From Nothopassalora personata (Eukaryota > Ascomycota > Dothideomycetes > Mycosphaerellales > Mycosphaerellaceae), in contig CM066289.1 of assembly GCA_033816765.1 (NCBI GenBank), positions 4,526,001 through 4,590,000 on the forward strand: a stretch of 64,000 nucleotides of DNA, written 5' to 3'. The notes beneath the pieces are model-generated. The model was not told the DNA's origin. It did not search any database and saw nothing but the letters and a program-made list of their open reading frames with translations. Each line of letters opens with the position of its first letter. Position 1 is the stretch's first letter. A program made the translations under genes and the position numbers. Positions 31,201 through 42,049 of the stretch are shown here, piece after piece.

Positions 31201-34200
31201 TCCTTTCGCTAGGTTCTCCTTTAGCTATTCTCGTAGGGTTATTAGCTCTTTTTTAGACATTTAATATAGGGGTCCCTATAGAGGCTCTTTCCCTAGCTAA
31301 ATGTTTATCTTATAGTCCTATAGTTAGTGCTTAGGTAAGGCGTCTATACCCTTTTCCTCTTTAAAGAGCCTCTTCTACTTAAGGTACTCCTTAGGGATAG
31401 TTAACTCCAAAATGTTAGTATCCTTCGATAGTACGTTAAATCTATTACTTCTAGTAACCTTATAACCCGGCGGCCCTACGCTAGTGTCTATCCCGGTCGA
31501 AGGTAGTTCTTTTATCCTTCTAGTCGGCGTAAGCTCTATTCGATTAAGCTATCTCTTTACCTTATCTACTAGCGAACGCTACCGCTACGTAGGATTAATA
31601 TCGATAACGCAATCGTATTACTCGAATGTAAGTACTCCTCTTCTCTAGTTAATAGCTAGATTATGCTTTCTTAACTAAGGTATACCTAGTACAATCTTAT
31701 AACTAGCTATATTAGTAACATCTAAGACAATTTCCTCGTAGTACCGTTAGATAGCTAGTAGTAACGGTATCGTCTCTCGTTCTACGCTAGGTAAGGATAA
31801 TCCGTCTACCGCGATCAATTTATACCCTTCGTTCTTATATTAGGTTACGATCCCTTTAGTCCTAATAAATACCTCGGAGGCAAAATTCCCGCTCGCTCCG
31901 GAGTTAATTATAACCCTAGTCCTATAACTATTAACGATTACTATTGTTCGGAAGACTACTATTAATGCTTAAGCTTATTATGTGTTACATAACTCCTTTT
32001 AGTCGCTTATTCCTAAGGAGTCGATCCTTTTCCCTATTCGTATATAGAACGTCGTGCTTCGTGTCTTAAGGCCTCCGCTTAAACCTAGCGCGAGCCTTTC
32101 TATATCTACACCTATCTTTAGTAACGTTCCTAGATCTTCTACATTTCTAAGTAGAGTACGCGTCCGTGTTACACTACGTTAGGTAATTTATTCGATATAA
32201 ATGTTCCTAACGGCGTAAGGTATCTGGTACCTATTATTCGGCTTCCTATCGGTAGTCGTTCTATAATAGCGGTTACTAGCTTTTCGGTCGTCTCTATAAG
32301 TAAGTATCCCTAGGCTATGCCTCGTAGGGTGTCGAGTGTTTTGTCGAACTTAATAGAGTATAGCATTCGTCGTCCGTCTATTTTAGGTAGGAATTCTTCG
32401 TACCTTCTTTATAGGTATACGATTATGTTATATAGTTTCTTAGGTACATCGATCGTAAAGGTTAGTCGTTCGTTATCGTCGTTAGTATCGCTCTCTTCTC
32501 CTTTAGAGGAATCTTCTTCGCTTAATTCTTCTAGATCCTAGTTTTCCTCGATAGTATCTAGCCCGGTAGTTTCTTAACTTTCTCCCTATGGTTCCGGTAA
32601 CTACGATCTATTCTATCCTAGGTCCTAGTTTTCTTTATCGCTTCTATCGCTATCGAAGTAGGATTCGTCGATGTCTACTTCTCGGAGCGTAGTATTCTAC
32701 CTATATGTCGCTCCTAGGGTTCCTCGTAGTTACTATAGGAAATACCCTACGCCTTCCTTAGCGGAGTAGTAGGTTTAGCACGAGTCTTAGTAATAGAAAC
32801 GCTAATAAAGGGCTCCGTAACTATTTCGAGTATCTCGTTCGATCTCGTAGTTAACTCTTCTTACTATTATACTAAGTTCTCGTTTTTCCTATTAGTAAAA
32901 TCCTCTAAGCTTATCGAGTTGTACTATAGTATACATACATCTAGAGGCGAGTTCCCCGTAGGTAATCTAGAGGAAGTGTTCTAGTACTTTATTCTTCGTC
33001 GCTAGTAATAATTTACTAACCCCTTTAGTTACCTTTTAAAGTTAGTCTCGTAATAACGAGAGGCGTTCCTAGGGGTTATTCGCAATTACCTCGTTTGTCT
33101 CGATGTCCGAGAGGTCTTATTCTAGCTTTTCTAGGATTTCTTATTTTAGTTATTTAACCGTCTTTATTTCTACGGTTTCGGTCGTCTAGTAACTTCCCGA
33201 GGTGTCTTTTATCTAGATCGTGTTAAATTAGCATGTTCCTTTAAACTGTTATAGCCGGTTCTATAACCTAAATAGTATAGCTTCTATTAGTTACCCGTAG
33301 TATCCTCCTTGTCCTTATAAGGGGTCTAGGAGAGGTATGTTACTTCCGTTACTAACTCTCTCCTCTACTCCTCGAGTATAGTTAGTACCCCCTAGTAGTC
33401 TAACGCTACTCTCGAGTTTACTAGTTCCTCGTTATATTATGTTAAACTACTTACGGTGTACTATATTTTTCTTACCGTAGCAGTCCCTTACTATATAGCC
33501 TTCCTTACTATAGTTATAGCAAGTAAAGCTTCCTTTCGAACTCTTAGGCCCTTTCTTACCCCTATTCTTACTTCCGATCTTACGACCTTTCTCGGTAACG
33601 TCGAGTTCTATAGGCTATAGTCTATAGTATAGCTTATTATTAGGCTTATTGTTATTAAAGCTATTATAGTCCCTATTACGATTGTCGTAGCCTAGTGTAA
33701 ATCCGGCTTTTCCGGATACCTTAGAGTCGTATCGTCGTTCTATAGCTCTCTCGTAGAGCTTGTCGTTAAGATTAATCGTAACTCTAATAAGGTTACCTAA
33801 GTTATCGATTCTTCGACTATCCCGTATTAACTCGTCCTTAACGTTCTCCTTTAAGCTACGTCGGTACATAACTTATAAGGCTTTATCGTCCTAATTGGTA
33901 AGTTAAGCGTATTCCTAGAATTTAGTAGCATACTCGGCGGTAGACGTCTTCTAAGTTAAGTGTTGTATAATATAAACGGTAGTAGTAACCTCGTTAGAGA
34001 TTCTAAAGACGCTCTTTATAGCATTCTTAAGATAGTTATAAGACGTAAAGATTCCGTTAGCGTTATCGGTACCGTTACTATCTAAGTAGGTCTTTAGGAA
34101 GGGTTTAACCTAATACTATACTCGTCCTCTTAAGAAGGTAGTAGTAAAGATAGGCTCGAGGTTCTTAGCTATAGAGTTAAATAAGAAGTACGTATCTATC

Positions 34201-34300
34201 TGAGTAACCTAAGTGTCGAACTTGTCTCGATCGCTATAGTAGAACTCTAGCTTACTAACCTTAAGGGATTTATTACCTACGTAAGTAGCTAAGGTATTAA
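28300..34300 (-). pseudogene. Element 1 gag-pol remnant
   Basis: Reading order on the minus strand is Gag (34.3 to 33.4 kb; an 84-codon open piece at 33615-33869 survives), protease region near 32 kb, RT near 31 kb, RNase H near 30.2 kb, integrase near 29.7-28.9 kb and a C-terminal region to about 28.3 kb. Dozens of TAG/TAA codons stand for Gln and Trp. Identification of RT is firm; the other boundaries are estimated from domain order. Confidence 0.75.
29304..29619 (+). mobile_element. Un-RIPped solo LTR (316 bp) inside element 1
   Basis: It begins TGTTACGGTCCGG, ends TTCCTAACA and is flanked by perfect duplications AAAGT (29299-29303 and 29620-29624). Removing it restores the sequence of element 1 as judged from the related copy at 39.7 kb. 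Its ends match the LTR ends of element 1, so it is a relative. Unlike everything around it, it contains normal numbers of CpA and TpG. Short frames inside it are not genes. Confidence 0.85.
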
Positions 34301-34404
34301 TAGTATCGTTTGCGGTCCGTAGTCGGGTACCTCTATCTACTTTACTAGGGGCGGGTGTTCCCCTAGTGCTCTATTAATCTCCTATTCTAGAGGGCGTTTA
34401 AAGC

Positions 34405-34815
34405 TATTAGGTTTAGTTAAACCTATAATCTTACTAAGTTAACTAACGAGTTAGGTAACCTTCGTTCGATCGAGATTTATTCTCGTCGAGTAGGAGTAGG
34501 AGGGAGAGTAGTATAAAGTAGTAGCGAGGTAGCGGTTAGGTAAGGTTATATTCTAAATAGTAAGATTAAATAGTAAGTTAAACGCTTCGAAACTATAAGG
34601 GGTTCTTAGCGTTCCTAAATATAAAGGAGACATTACTAGTCTTAGTCTTAATTACTTAATCGCTAGTAAGCGAGTAATCTCGAATTACTAAGTCGCTAGT
34701 AAGCGAGCGATCTCGAATTACTAAGTCGCTAGTAAGCGAGTAATCTCGTGCGGCGCACGTGATCTCTATAGCTAATAGTTAGGCGTGCCGTCGTAGCTTA
34801 ATCCGGACCGTAACA
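34405..34815 (-). repeat. Element 1, 5' LTR (411 bp)
   Basis: Same length and layout as the partner LTR, including the three 33-bp units at 34,650-34,748. The few differences between the two LTRs are mostly C/T or G/A, as RIP would produce. It is followed by the ATATA duplication. Confidence 0.9.
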
Positions 34816-34820
34816 ATATA

Positions 34821-35579
34821 TACCTTCGAATGTAATAGTACTTATTTATATATAGGGCTACATTCGTATATACTAAAATAGCCCTATTTAGTCTTAGACT
34901 CGCTACGTAAATTAGCGCTCCTAGCCCTCTAATTAGCTAAACGGTATAGAACCGTACTTAACGGAGCTAAGTATATACTAGGCTAAGCTAAAGCTAATTC
35001 CTACGGCGAGTCTAAGTTTACTAAGGTAAGACCTAATGCGGAGTTACTATAAAGAGAATAAAACCCTTCTAGGCCTTAGACCTTTAAGCTTATAATTTAT
35101 ATACATGCCTCTATACTTAGAGCATCTTCGCTCGAGTCGATTAGACGCTTATATACCGTATATTTAGTAGACTCTAAGTTCGAAAGCCTCGAGCCCGGTA
35201 GAAGGCATTTTAATACTTACCTATAGTATATAGCGTACTATAGCCGCCCTTTATAAGATAGATCTTCGAGGCGTGCGGTATACGTCCGGAGAGACATCTA
35301 AGCGGACTAAGTCACTTAGTAATTAACTAGAGGAGAGCTTCTTAGACGGCTTAAAGAACTAAAGAACTAAACGGCTACTATAGAAGATAATATAAGTAGT
35401 AGCATTAAGTAACTAACTTAATCTATTTTAACTACTTACTTAATAAATTGTTCCTTTAAGTTAATTAAGTAAGGTATTAAAGTACCTAAGTAAGTAACAT
35501 ACGATATTGTTAGTTAAGTTAAGTAAGGAAACAAGTACGTATAAGGGGTATAAATATATATAAAGGGCCCCGTAGCCCC
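34821..35579. mobile_element. RIP-mutated sequence, unassigned
   Basis: CpA/TpG-poor DNA with no domain recognised in any frame. It includes the target site of element 1 at its left edge. Confidence 0.4.
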
Positions 35580-35584
35580 TTAAC

Positions 35585-35782
35585 TGTAAGGGCCGTAAGG
35601 CTATAAGGGGATGTCGTAATGTATAGCACGCCTACGATCTTCTAATCGTAGATAAACTAAAGCTTACTTTCTTCTATCGACGCTATACGCGTCTCCTAGT
35701 ATACGTATGCGCGTTACGTGCGGTATGCTAAGCCGGGCATAGCCGCATTATATATAAGGGTTAGCTATAGGCTGCCCTTACA
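35585..35782 (-). mobile_element. Solo LTR of the element 4 family (198 bp)
   Basis: Inverted copy of the LTR at 49419-49616, with the same length of 198 bp, and flanked by perfect TTAAC duplications (35580-35584 and 35783-35787). No internal element sequence adjoins it, so it arose by LTR-LTR recombination. Confidence 0.88.
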
Positions 35783-35862
35783 TTAACCCTATAGCCCCGT
35801 AACCCTATACCCCCGTAATCCCGGGATCCCGTAACCCCGTAACCTTATAGCCCGTATATTAT
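35783..35862 (+). repeat. Degenerate C-rich minisatellite
   Basis: Units of the form AACCCTATAGCCCCGT repeat with variation (AACCCTATACCCCCGT, AATCCCGGGATCCCGT, AACCCCGT, AACCTTATAGCCCGT). The solo LTR inserted into the edge of this array, since related C-rich sequence lies on its other side. Confidence 0.5.
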
Positions 35863-36059
35863 AAATTAGGTAACTAATAGCTGTATTAGTTAGGACTTAG
35901 CACATATATACTATATTATACTATTTCTATAGCTAGATAGTCTTATACCCCGTAGTAATTTATAAGGGTTACTAATCTACCCTATCGTTTCAATCTAGAA
36001 GCTTATACTCGTTAAATACCTATATATAATAGGTTATAAGCCCGAGTGCTCCTCTACCT

Positions 36060-36735
36060 ATTTCTTTTAAAACCTAAATTGTTATTAAAGCTCTATTAAG
36101 GATTAGCTTACTTTACTAGTAGACCCGACCCTACATTTATTTTACGGATAACTATCTAATCGATTTAAGATCTACTATAGGACATTAGTACTTTGTATTA
36201 TTACCGTAGTATAGTATCTAAAAGAGCTAGACTAGATATAGAGTTTAGAAACAATACCTCTAGTAACCTAGTAAGGTCTACTAAGGATAACTAGATACTT
36301 AGAAAAGGCGTATAGTTCTAGGTATAGAAATCTATGCTAATTAGCGCACTACTAGAGAAGAATCTAGTTAGATATATAATCTATAAGCTAGACTAGGTTA
36401 ATCTAAAGTATACTCTAAATAGGGTAGCTTATAAACAACCCTAAGATATAACTAAGAATACCTAGAATAAGACTACTACCTAGAATAAAGCTTCTTAGGA
36501 CATTACTAGTAGTGTAGGATATAAAGCTACCTATAAGCGATAGAAGAAAGAGGATATATAAGCTTTTAGCATTATTATAGCTAGATTCGACTCTACCCTA
36601 AGGCTAAACTATAGAGATATAGACAAGTTAGCTAAGGAATTATATAATCTAATTAAGGTAATATATAAGCTAGTTATTATAATCGATCTATATAATACTC
36701 TAAAAGCAATTAGTTATATTAAATTAGATGCTATA
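36060..36735 (+). mobile_element. RIP-degraded copia-like gag remnant
   Basis: Translation across stops reads DNxILRKGVxFxVxKSMLISALLEK, then RFDSTLRLNYRDIDKLAKELYNLIK. The DNWxxWK...-like opening resembles the N-terminal Gag of Ty1/copia elements. It is cut at 36735 by the LTR of element 2a. Identification is tentative because no RT or protease follows. Confidence 0.4.
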
Positions 36736-37132
36736 TGTTAGGTTTAGTATAACCTAATAATATTACAAGTTAAGAAGATAAGCTTAATTAGTTTTATTCT
36801 CGGGCCGATAAGAAGTTAAGGGAGTTTAATAAAGCAGTAGTTGTCTTAGTCTTATAAAGACTTAAGAAATAGTATAGTAGAGGTTAGGTTACAGTATATT
36901 CTAAATAGTAATATTAAATAATAAGTTAAAAGCTTCGAAACTATAGGGGATTCTTAGCGTTCCTAAATATAAAAGAGATTCGTAGATCTTGGTAATTAGT
37001 CTAATTAGTCTAAGCATAAGCAGTCTAATTAGTCTAAGCATAAGTAGTCTAATTGCCTTAAGTCTAAGCGCTTAGGTAGGATTAGTTACGTATATCTTAG
37101 CCTATAGCTACGGAATCTATTATTCCGTAATA
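36736..37132 (-). repeat. LTR of element 2a (397 bp)
   Basis: Starts TGTTAGGTTTAG on the plus strand and ends CCGTAATA (RIP form of CCGTAACA), followed by the same CTATCCCC purine-tract complement that follows the LTRs of elements 1 and 2b. It shares a central block (CTTCGAAACTATA...TTCTTAGCGTTCC) with element 1, so the families are related. Confidence 0.85.
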
Positions 37133-37189
37133 CTATCCCCTTCTTAGCCTAGCTTCGTCCCGAAGCTTTATAAGCTACTCTTATATCCT

Positions 37190-37554
37190 ATAGTAATAGC
37201 TAACTATATTATCTTCCTCCTATAAACGCTGTTAATGACTTACTCTAGATATAGGGTCCTCTAGTTTAGAAATAGCTCTATATACGAATTATTAGAAGTC
37301 GCGATTGTCGGACGCGGTAGTAAAGTGTATCGTAGGCTCTCGTTCTAGGAAGTGTTCGGCTTATATCCGTAAAAGTTATAAGGACTACGATATACGTCTT
37401 TCTCGTCCGGAGTAGGAGCGCCTTCGCAATTCCCGCGATAAGCTTAAGTTAGAGCTAGAGAGGATCGAGGAGGAGGAGGTACGTCTAAAGATACGTAAAA
37501 TCCGGCTCCGAAAGCAGTTACGGTTAGTCGAGCGTCGTACCGACGATACTATCG
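37190..37554 (+). pseudogene. Antisense coiled-coil ORF of element 2a (copy 2), cut by element 2b
   Basis: It has the same position and sense as the copy in element 1. Reads VGSRSRKCSAYIRKSYKDYDIRLSRPEQERLR, then LELERIEEEEVRLKIRKIRLRKQLRL. It stops abruptly at CRTDDTIV where the LTR of element 2b begins; copy 3 continues through the equivalent point. This shows that 2b inserted into the antisense ORF of 2a, with TATCG (37550-37554) as the likely target duplication. Confidence 0.6.
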
Positions 37555-37934
37555 TGTTAGGTTTAGTATAACCTAATAATATTATAAGTTAAGAAGACAA
37601 GCTCAATTGGGTTTATTCTCGGGCCGATAGGAAGTCGAGGGAGAGTAATAAAGTAGTAGCTGTCTTGTCTTATAAAGATTAAGTAGTAGTAAGGTAGAGG
37701 TTAGGTTATAGTATATTCTAAACAGTAATATTAAATAGTAAGTTAAACGCTTCGAAACTATAAGGGGTTCTTAGCGTTCCTAAATATAAAGGAGATTCGT
37801 AGATCTTGGTAATTAGTCTAATTATTCTAAGCATAAGTAGTCTAATCGCTCTAAGTCTAAGCGCTTAGGTAGGATAAGTTACGTGTTCGTCTTATCGTTA
37901 TAATTCTAGGGTCTATAGGAATTATTCCGTAACA
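37555..37934 (-). repeat. Element 2b, 3' LTR (380 bp)
   Basis: Starts TGTTAGGTTTAGTATAACC and ends CCGTAACA on the plus strand. Closely related to the LTR of element 2a, with one fewer copy of the AGTCTAATTAGTCTAAGCAT-type tandem unit. Confidence 0.88.
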
Positions 37935-38007
37935 CTATCCCCTTCTTAGCCTAGCTTCGTCCCGAAGCTTCTTAAGCTATTATCATTTCTTATAGTAATA
38001 GTTAACT

Positions 38008-38560
38008 ATGTCTTCTTCCTCCTATAAACGCCGTTAACGACTTACTTAGGATACTAAAGTTTCTAGTATTAAAATAGCTCTATATACAAACTGTTAGAAG
38101 TCTCGATCCTCAGGCGTAGTAGTAAAGTATATCGTAGGTTCTCGGTCTAGAAAGTGTTTGGCCTATATTTAAAAAGGCTATAAGGATTACGATGTACGTC
38201 TTTCTCGTACGGAGTAGGAACGTCTTCGCGATTCGCGCGATAATCTTAAGCTAGAGCTTAAGAGGATTAAAGAGGAGGAGGTACGGCTAAAGATACGTAA
38301 GATCCGTCTTCGGAAACAGCTACGATTAGCTAAGTGTCGTACCGACGATACCGTCGCTAAGGACTTAGAGGAGCTCGAGGAGGAAGAGGCGCGCGAGGAG
38401 CTAGCATCTCTTAAGCGGGCGTCGGGGGTAGAGGTGTTGCCTTCGCTAGTTTCTTTCTCGGATATCCTAGAGATGCCCGTAAATAACTAGGCGGCGCTTT
38501 CTAGAGCGGAGCCTTAGGGCGAGTCCCTAGGGGTAGAGACTTATTAGGGTATTTATTTAT
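38008..38560 (+). pseudogene. Antisense coiled-coil ORF of element 2b (copy 3, most complete)
   Basis: ATG at 38008 gives MSSSSYKRR, then across a few TAG codons GSRSRKCLAYI-KGYKDYDVRLS, a charged helix (SRTEQERLRDSRDNLKLELK, RLKIRKIRLRKQLRL), an acidic stretch (EELEEEEAREELASL) and SFSDILEMPVNN near 38,490. The Cys motif again reads C-x2-Y-x6-Y, where C-to-Y follows from RIP. The frame is antisense to gag-pol and lies between pol and the 3' LTR. No known family assigned. Confidence 0.6.
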
Positions 38561-38586
38561 AAGTTATGTCCCTATTCTTATTAATC

Positions 38587-38660
38587 GGCTAGGTAGCTTA
38601 GTAGTAGAGCGTAAGCTATCTATACTCTTAAGGTCGTAGGTTCGATTCCTACCCTAGTCG
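38587..38660 (+). pseudogene. tRNA-like sequence (RIP-damaged tRNA or SINE head)
   Basis: The 7-bp acceptor stem GGCTAGG / CCTAGTC pairs throughout (one G-T), with discriminator G. D arm GCTT...GAGC and T arm GTAGG-TTCGATT-CCTAC are intact, and the B box GGTTCGATTCC is perfect; the A-box region TAGCTTAGTAGTAG is close to consensus. The anticodon arm is 19 nt instead of 17 and does not fold well, so no anticodon is assigned and it is probably not functional. It sits between the antisense ORF and pol of element 2b. Confidence 0.55.
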
Positions 38661-41600
38661 CTCGTCGGCCGATAGATCGATTATCGTTAGTTATATCGGC
38701 GGACCTATTTTTAGTATTATTGTATCTTTTACTAATAGTTTTGTAGGTTTTGTTTTAGTTCCTAGGTATTTTCTAATTCGTCGTATCCCTTCTACTTAAT
38801 AAGGTATCCCTAACCTTTCTTATCTAGGATTTTTTCGACTTTAAATTCGTTTTCTACTTCTAGTTTAAAATAGAAGCTCTCCTAGTAGGGTGTTTCGGCG
38901 TCTACGGGTTCTAACTTAGAGATGTAGAAGACTAGGTGGATTTTTACGTCTAGTAGTAGTTATAGGCGGTAATTAACTAGTCCTATAACTTTATCGATAA
39001 AAAATAGTCCGACCTTAACGTGATCTAGTTTCTTAGTTTATCTTCTTATTCTTAAGTTTTTTATAAGGAGATAGACCTTATCCCCCTCCTTTAGTAGAGG
39101 TGCTATTTTTCTCGTGTCTTACCGTTACTAAGACAGTTTATATTATATATCTTTGATCGCCTTACGTGTTTCTTTATGCACTTCCTTAAGAGTATCCGTC
39201 GTTACGATTGCTCTTTCGGCTTATAGGTAAGATCTAGGTGTTCTAAATAGGTTAGGATCTTTACTAAAGTTCGTATAGAATAGTGTCGTTAAAGTTGTCT
39301 CCGATTTATAGTTATTTAGTGCAATCTACGCTATTAGTAGTAATAAAACCTAGTTGTCTTATACGTAGTTAATGTAGTGTCGTAGGTATTACTTGAGTGT
39401 TTAATTTATCCTTTCGGTTTATCTATCTATCTCCGGATAATATGCTATTAATAGCTTATATTTAATTCCGATCGTTCCTATAAGCGTCTTCTAGTAGTTT
39501 AATGTAAATAGCTTATCTCTATCCGTTATAAACGCTTAAGGGAATCCGTAGTATCGGATAAGTCTATCTAGTACGAGGTATCCGAGCTACTCTATATTAT
39601 ATATCTCTAATATAGAAATAAAGTGTACGTATTTTATAAGTCTATTAACTATAACTAGTATTATATCGTATAGTTGTTTCGTAACTTAGTCTCTTAACGG
39701 TAGGAGTTTCGTAATAAAGTCTATTATAACTTCGTCCTATAGTCTCGTCGGTAGTATCCTAAACTGTAGGTAACCGTATTTTATATGTCTCGTAGCCTTG
39801 TTTTATTAGTAGTATACGTATTGCTTAATGTAGCGTAACACCTTAAGTCTTATTTATAGGAATAAGAAACTGCGTTATATTAGGTCTATTGTCTTTAAAG
39901 TTCTAGGGTACCTATATGTTAGTCCGTCGTAATATTGTCGTATACATTCTTCTTCTCGATCCTTTAGTACCTAGTATTTTCCTTACGATATAGGGAATTG
40001 TTCGTCCTTATCGCCTAATATCCGTACGATGTTATTAAATTCTCTTATGTTAGCGCTAAGACTTCCGTCGGGGTTCGTCTTTAGTACTTTATATTACACT
40101 AGTTCTTTTCCTTCTATATAGTCGCTTCTTTAGCTTAGTGCGTCGGCGTAGCTATTCTCTCGTCCTAGAGTATATTTAATTTCGAACTTATACTGTCCTA
40201 GTAGCTCCAACTAGCGGGCTTACCTTCGGGTAAGTTCTTTCGTCGTTGTAAAGTACGTAAGATTCTTATAGTTAGAAAGAATCGTTAACTTCGGTAGGCC
40301 CTCAATATATACTCTCTAATGTTATATAGTAGTAACAATAGCTAGAAACTCTTTATTATAGATGTCGTAGTTCTGTTCCGCTATAGTTATTTTCCGGGAG
40401 TAATAGGCTACTAGGTGTCTCTACCTATCGTATATCTATGTTAGACACGCGCCTATTACTATATTAGACGTATCGGTCTCGATGTAGACTTCCTTACTAC
40501 TATCGAATAGTCGAAGCGTAGGGGCTAAAGCGTATTGTTCCTTAAGTTTCTTAAATGCTTTAATCTGTTTCTTTCCCTATTTCTAGGTAACGTCTTTTCT
40601 CGTAAGCATCGTTATTAGCGCTACTATTTTTACGTAGTCCTTAATGAATTTCCGGTTATAGTTTACTAGTCTAAGGAATGATTATACGTCCTTAACTGTT
40701 GTTGGTTCTAGCTATTCTCTAATTAACTATATCTTCGTAGGGTCGATCGTTATTCCTATAGTACTAATAATAAAGCCTAAGAATTTAACCTTTTTCTTAT
40801 AGAATTCGCATTTCTCTAGTGCCGTCTTAAATCCTAAACGCGTAAGTCGTTTAAATACGTCCTAGACTTACTTTATATAATTCTAAAGGGATCCTTTCGT
40901 ATAGACTAATATGTCGTCTATATAAGCAATAACGTATACGTCGAGTAGGTCTCTAAGTATTTCGTTAATAAGGTCCTAATAGGATGCGGGTACGTTAGTT
41001 AGTCTTATTAGTATAACTAAGAATTCGTAAAGTCCGTATCTTATTCTAAAAGCGGTTTTCTATTCTTCTCCTTCCGCTATTCGTATAGCGTAGAAGGCAT
41101 CTCGTAGGTTAATCTTCGTGTACTAGTCTAATCCGGTTAATCTATCTTATACTTCTTCGATATTAGGTAGCGGGTATCGGTTCTTAATCGTAATCTCGTT
41201 TAACTTCCTATAGTCTTATACGAGTCGTAACTTCCCGTTTACTTTTAGAACGAACATATAAAGAGTTCCTATACTTAAGGTAGATCTTCTTATCTATCCT
41301 TTAGCTAGCTTCTCCTTTAGCTATTCTCGTAGGGTCTATAGCTCTTTCTTAGACATTTAATATAGGGGTCCCTATAGAGGCTCTTTCCCTAGCTAAATGT
41401 TTATCTTATAATCCTATAGTTAGTACTTAGGTAAGGCATCCTTACCTCTTTCCTCTTTAAAGAGTCGCGACTACTTACGATACTCCTTAGGAATACTTAA
41501 CTCTAAGATGTTAGTATCCTTCGATAGTATATTACTTCTATCGCTACTAGTAACTTTATAACCCGGCGGCCCTACGCTAGTGTCTATCTTAGTCGAAGGT

Positions 41601-41775
41601 AGTTCTTCTATCCTTCTATTTAGCGTAAGCTATATCCTATTTAGCTATCTCTTTACCTTATCTACTAGCGAACGCTACCGCTACGTAGGCTAAATGTCGA
41701 TAACATAGTCGCATTCCCTAAATGTAAGTACTCCTCTTCTCTAGTCGATTACTAGGTTATACTTTCTTAACTAAG

Positions 41776-41959
41776 TGTTACGGTTTACCTTTATATAGAC
41801 GCACTTCGGTGTTACGTGACCTCGCGCACTAGCGCGCCCGGACCCTATCCGGATCTTTATCTCGTACTCGCGACCCTAGTTACTCTTCTCTTCTTCGTAG
41901 AACTTATTCGATACTAAGGTGTTTATACGTTTACGCCCTATCTCTCCTTATCCGTATTA
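41776..41959 (+). repeat. Element 3, 5' LTR (184 bp)
   Basis: TGTTACGGTTTACC...CCGTATTA; followed by TTAAGTTCTACTACCC, the probable primer-binding region, which does not begin with TGG. Confidence 0.9.
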
Positions 41960-42049
41960 TTAAGTTCTACTACCCTTACATCGCCAAGCCGTACGATCTA
42001 GACTACGCGTATAGAAACGCGTACGACCGAAAACTCAAATATCGACTTT

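Larger units (their letters stand above)
27298..34815 (-). mobile_element. Element 1: complete RIP-degraded Ty3/gypsy retrotransposon
   Basis: Two 411-bp LTRs in the same orientation (27298-27708 and 34405-34815) are flanked by perfect 5-bp duplications ATATA (27293-27297 and 34816-34820). Gag-pol reads on the minus strand, so the 5' LTR is the right one. The purine tract AGAAGGGGGATAG lies next to the left (3') LTR, as expected. Translation across stops gives Gag near 33.4-34.3 kb, RT near 30.8-31.2 kb (DYRKLNEITIKN, KIDLxDAFYTIRIAEGEE, and a YVNNILIY where the family has YVDDILIY) and integrase and C-terminal parts down to about 28.3 kb. An extra ORF lies antisense between pol and the 3' LTR. 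A 316-bp solo LTR has inserted at 29.3 kb. Removing it and its duplication, the element was about 7.2 kb. RIP has destroyed coding capacity. Confidence 0.92.

Noticed and set aside
35783..35862. Telomeric repeat tract
   Set aside because: The units are longer and more variable than TTAGGG/CCCTAA and lie inside a transposon block.
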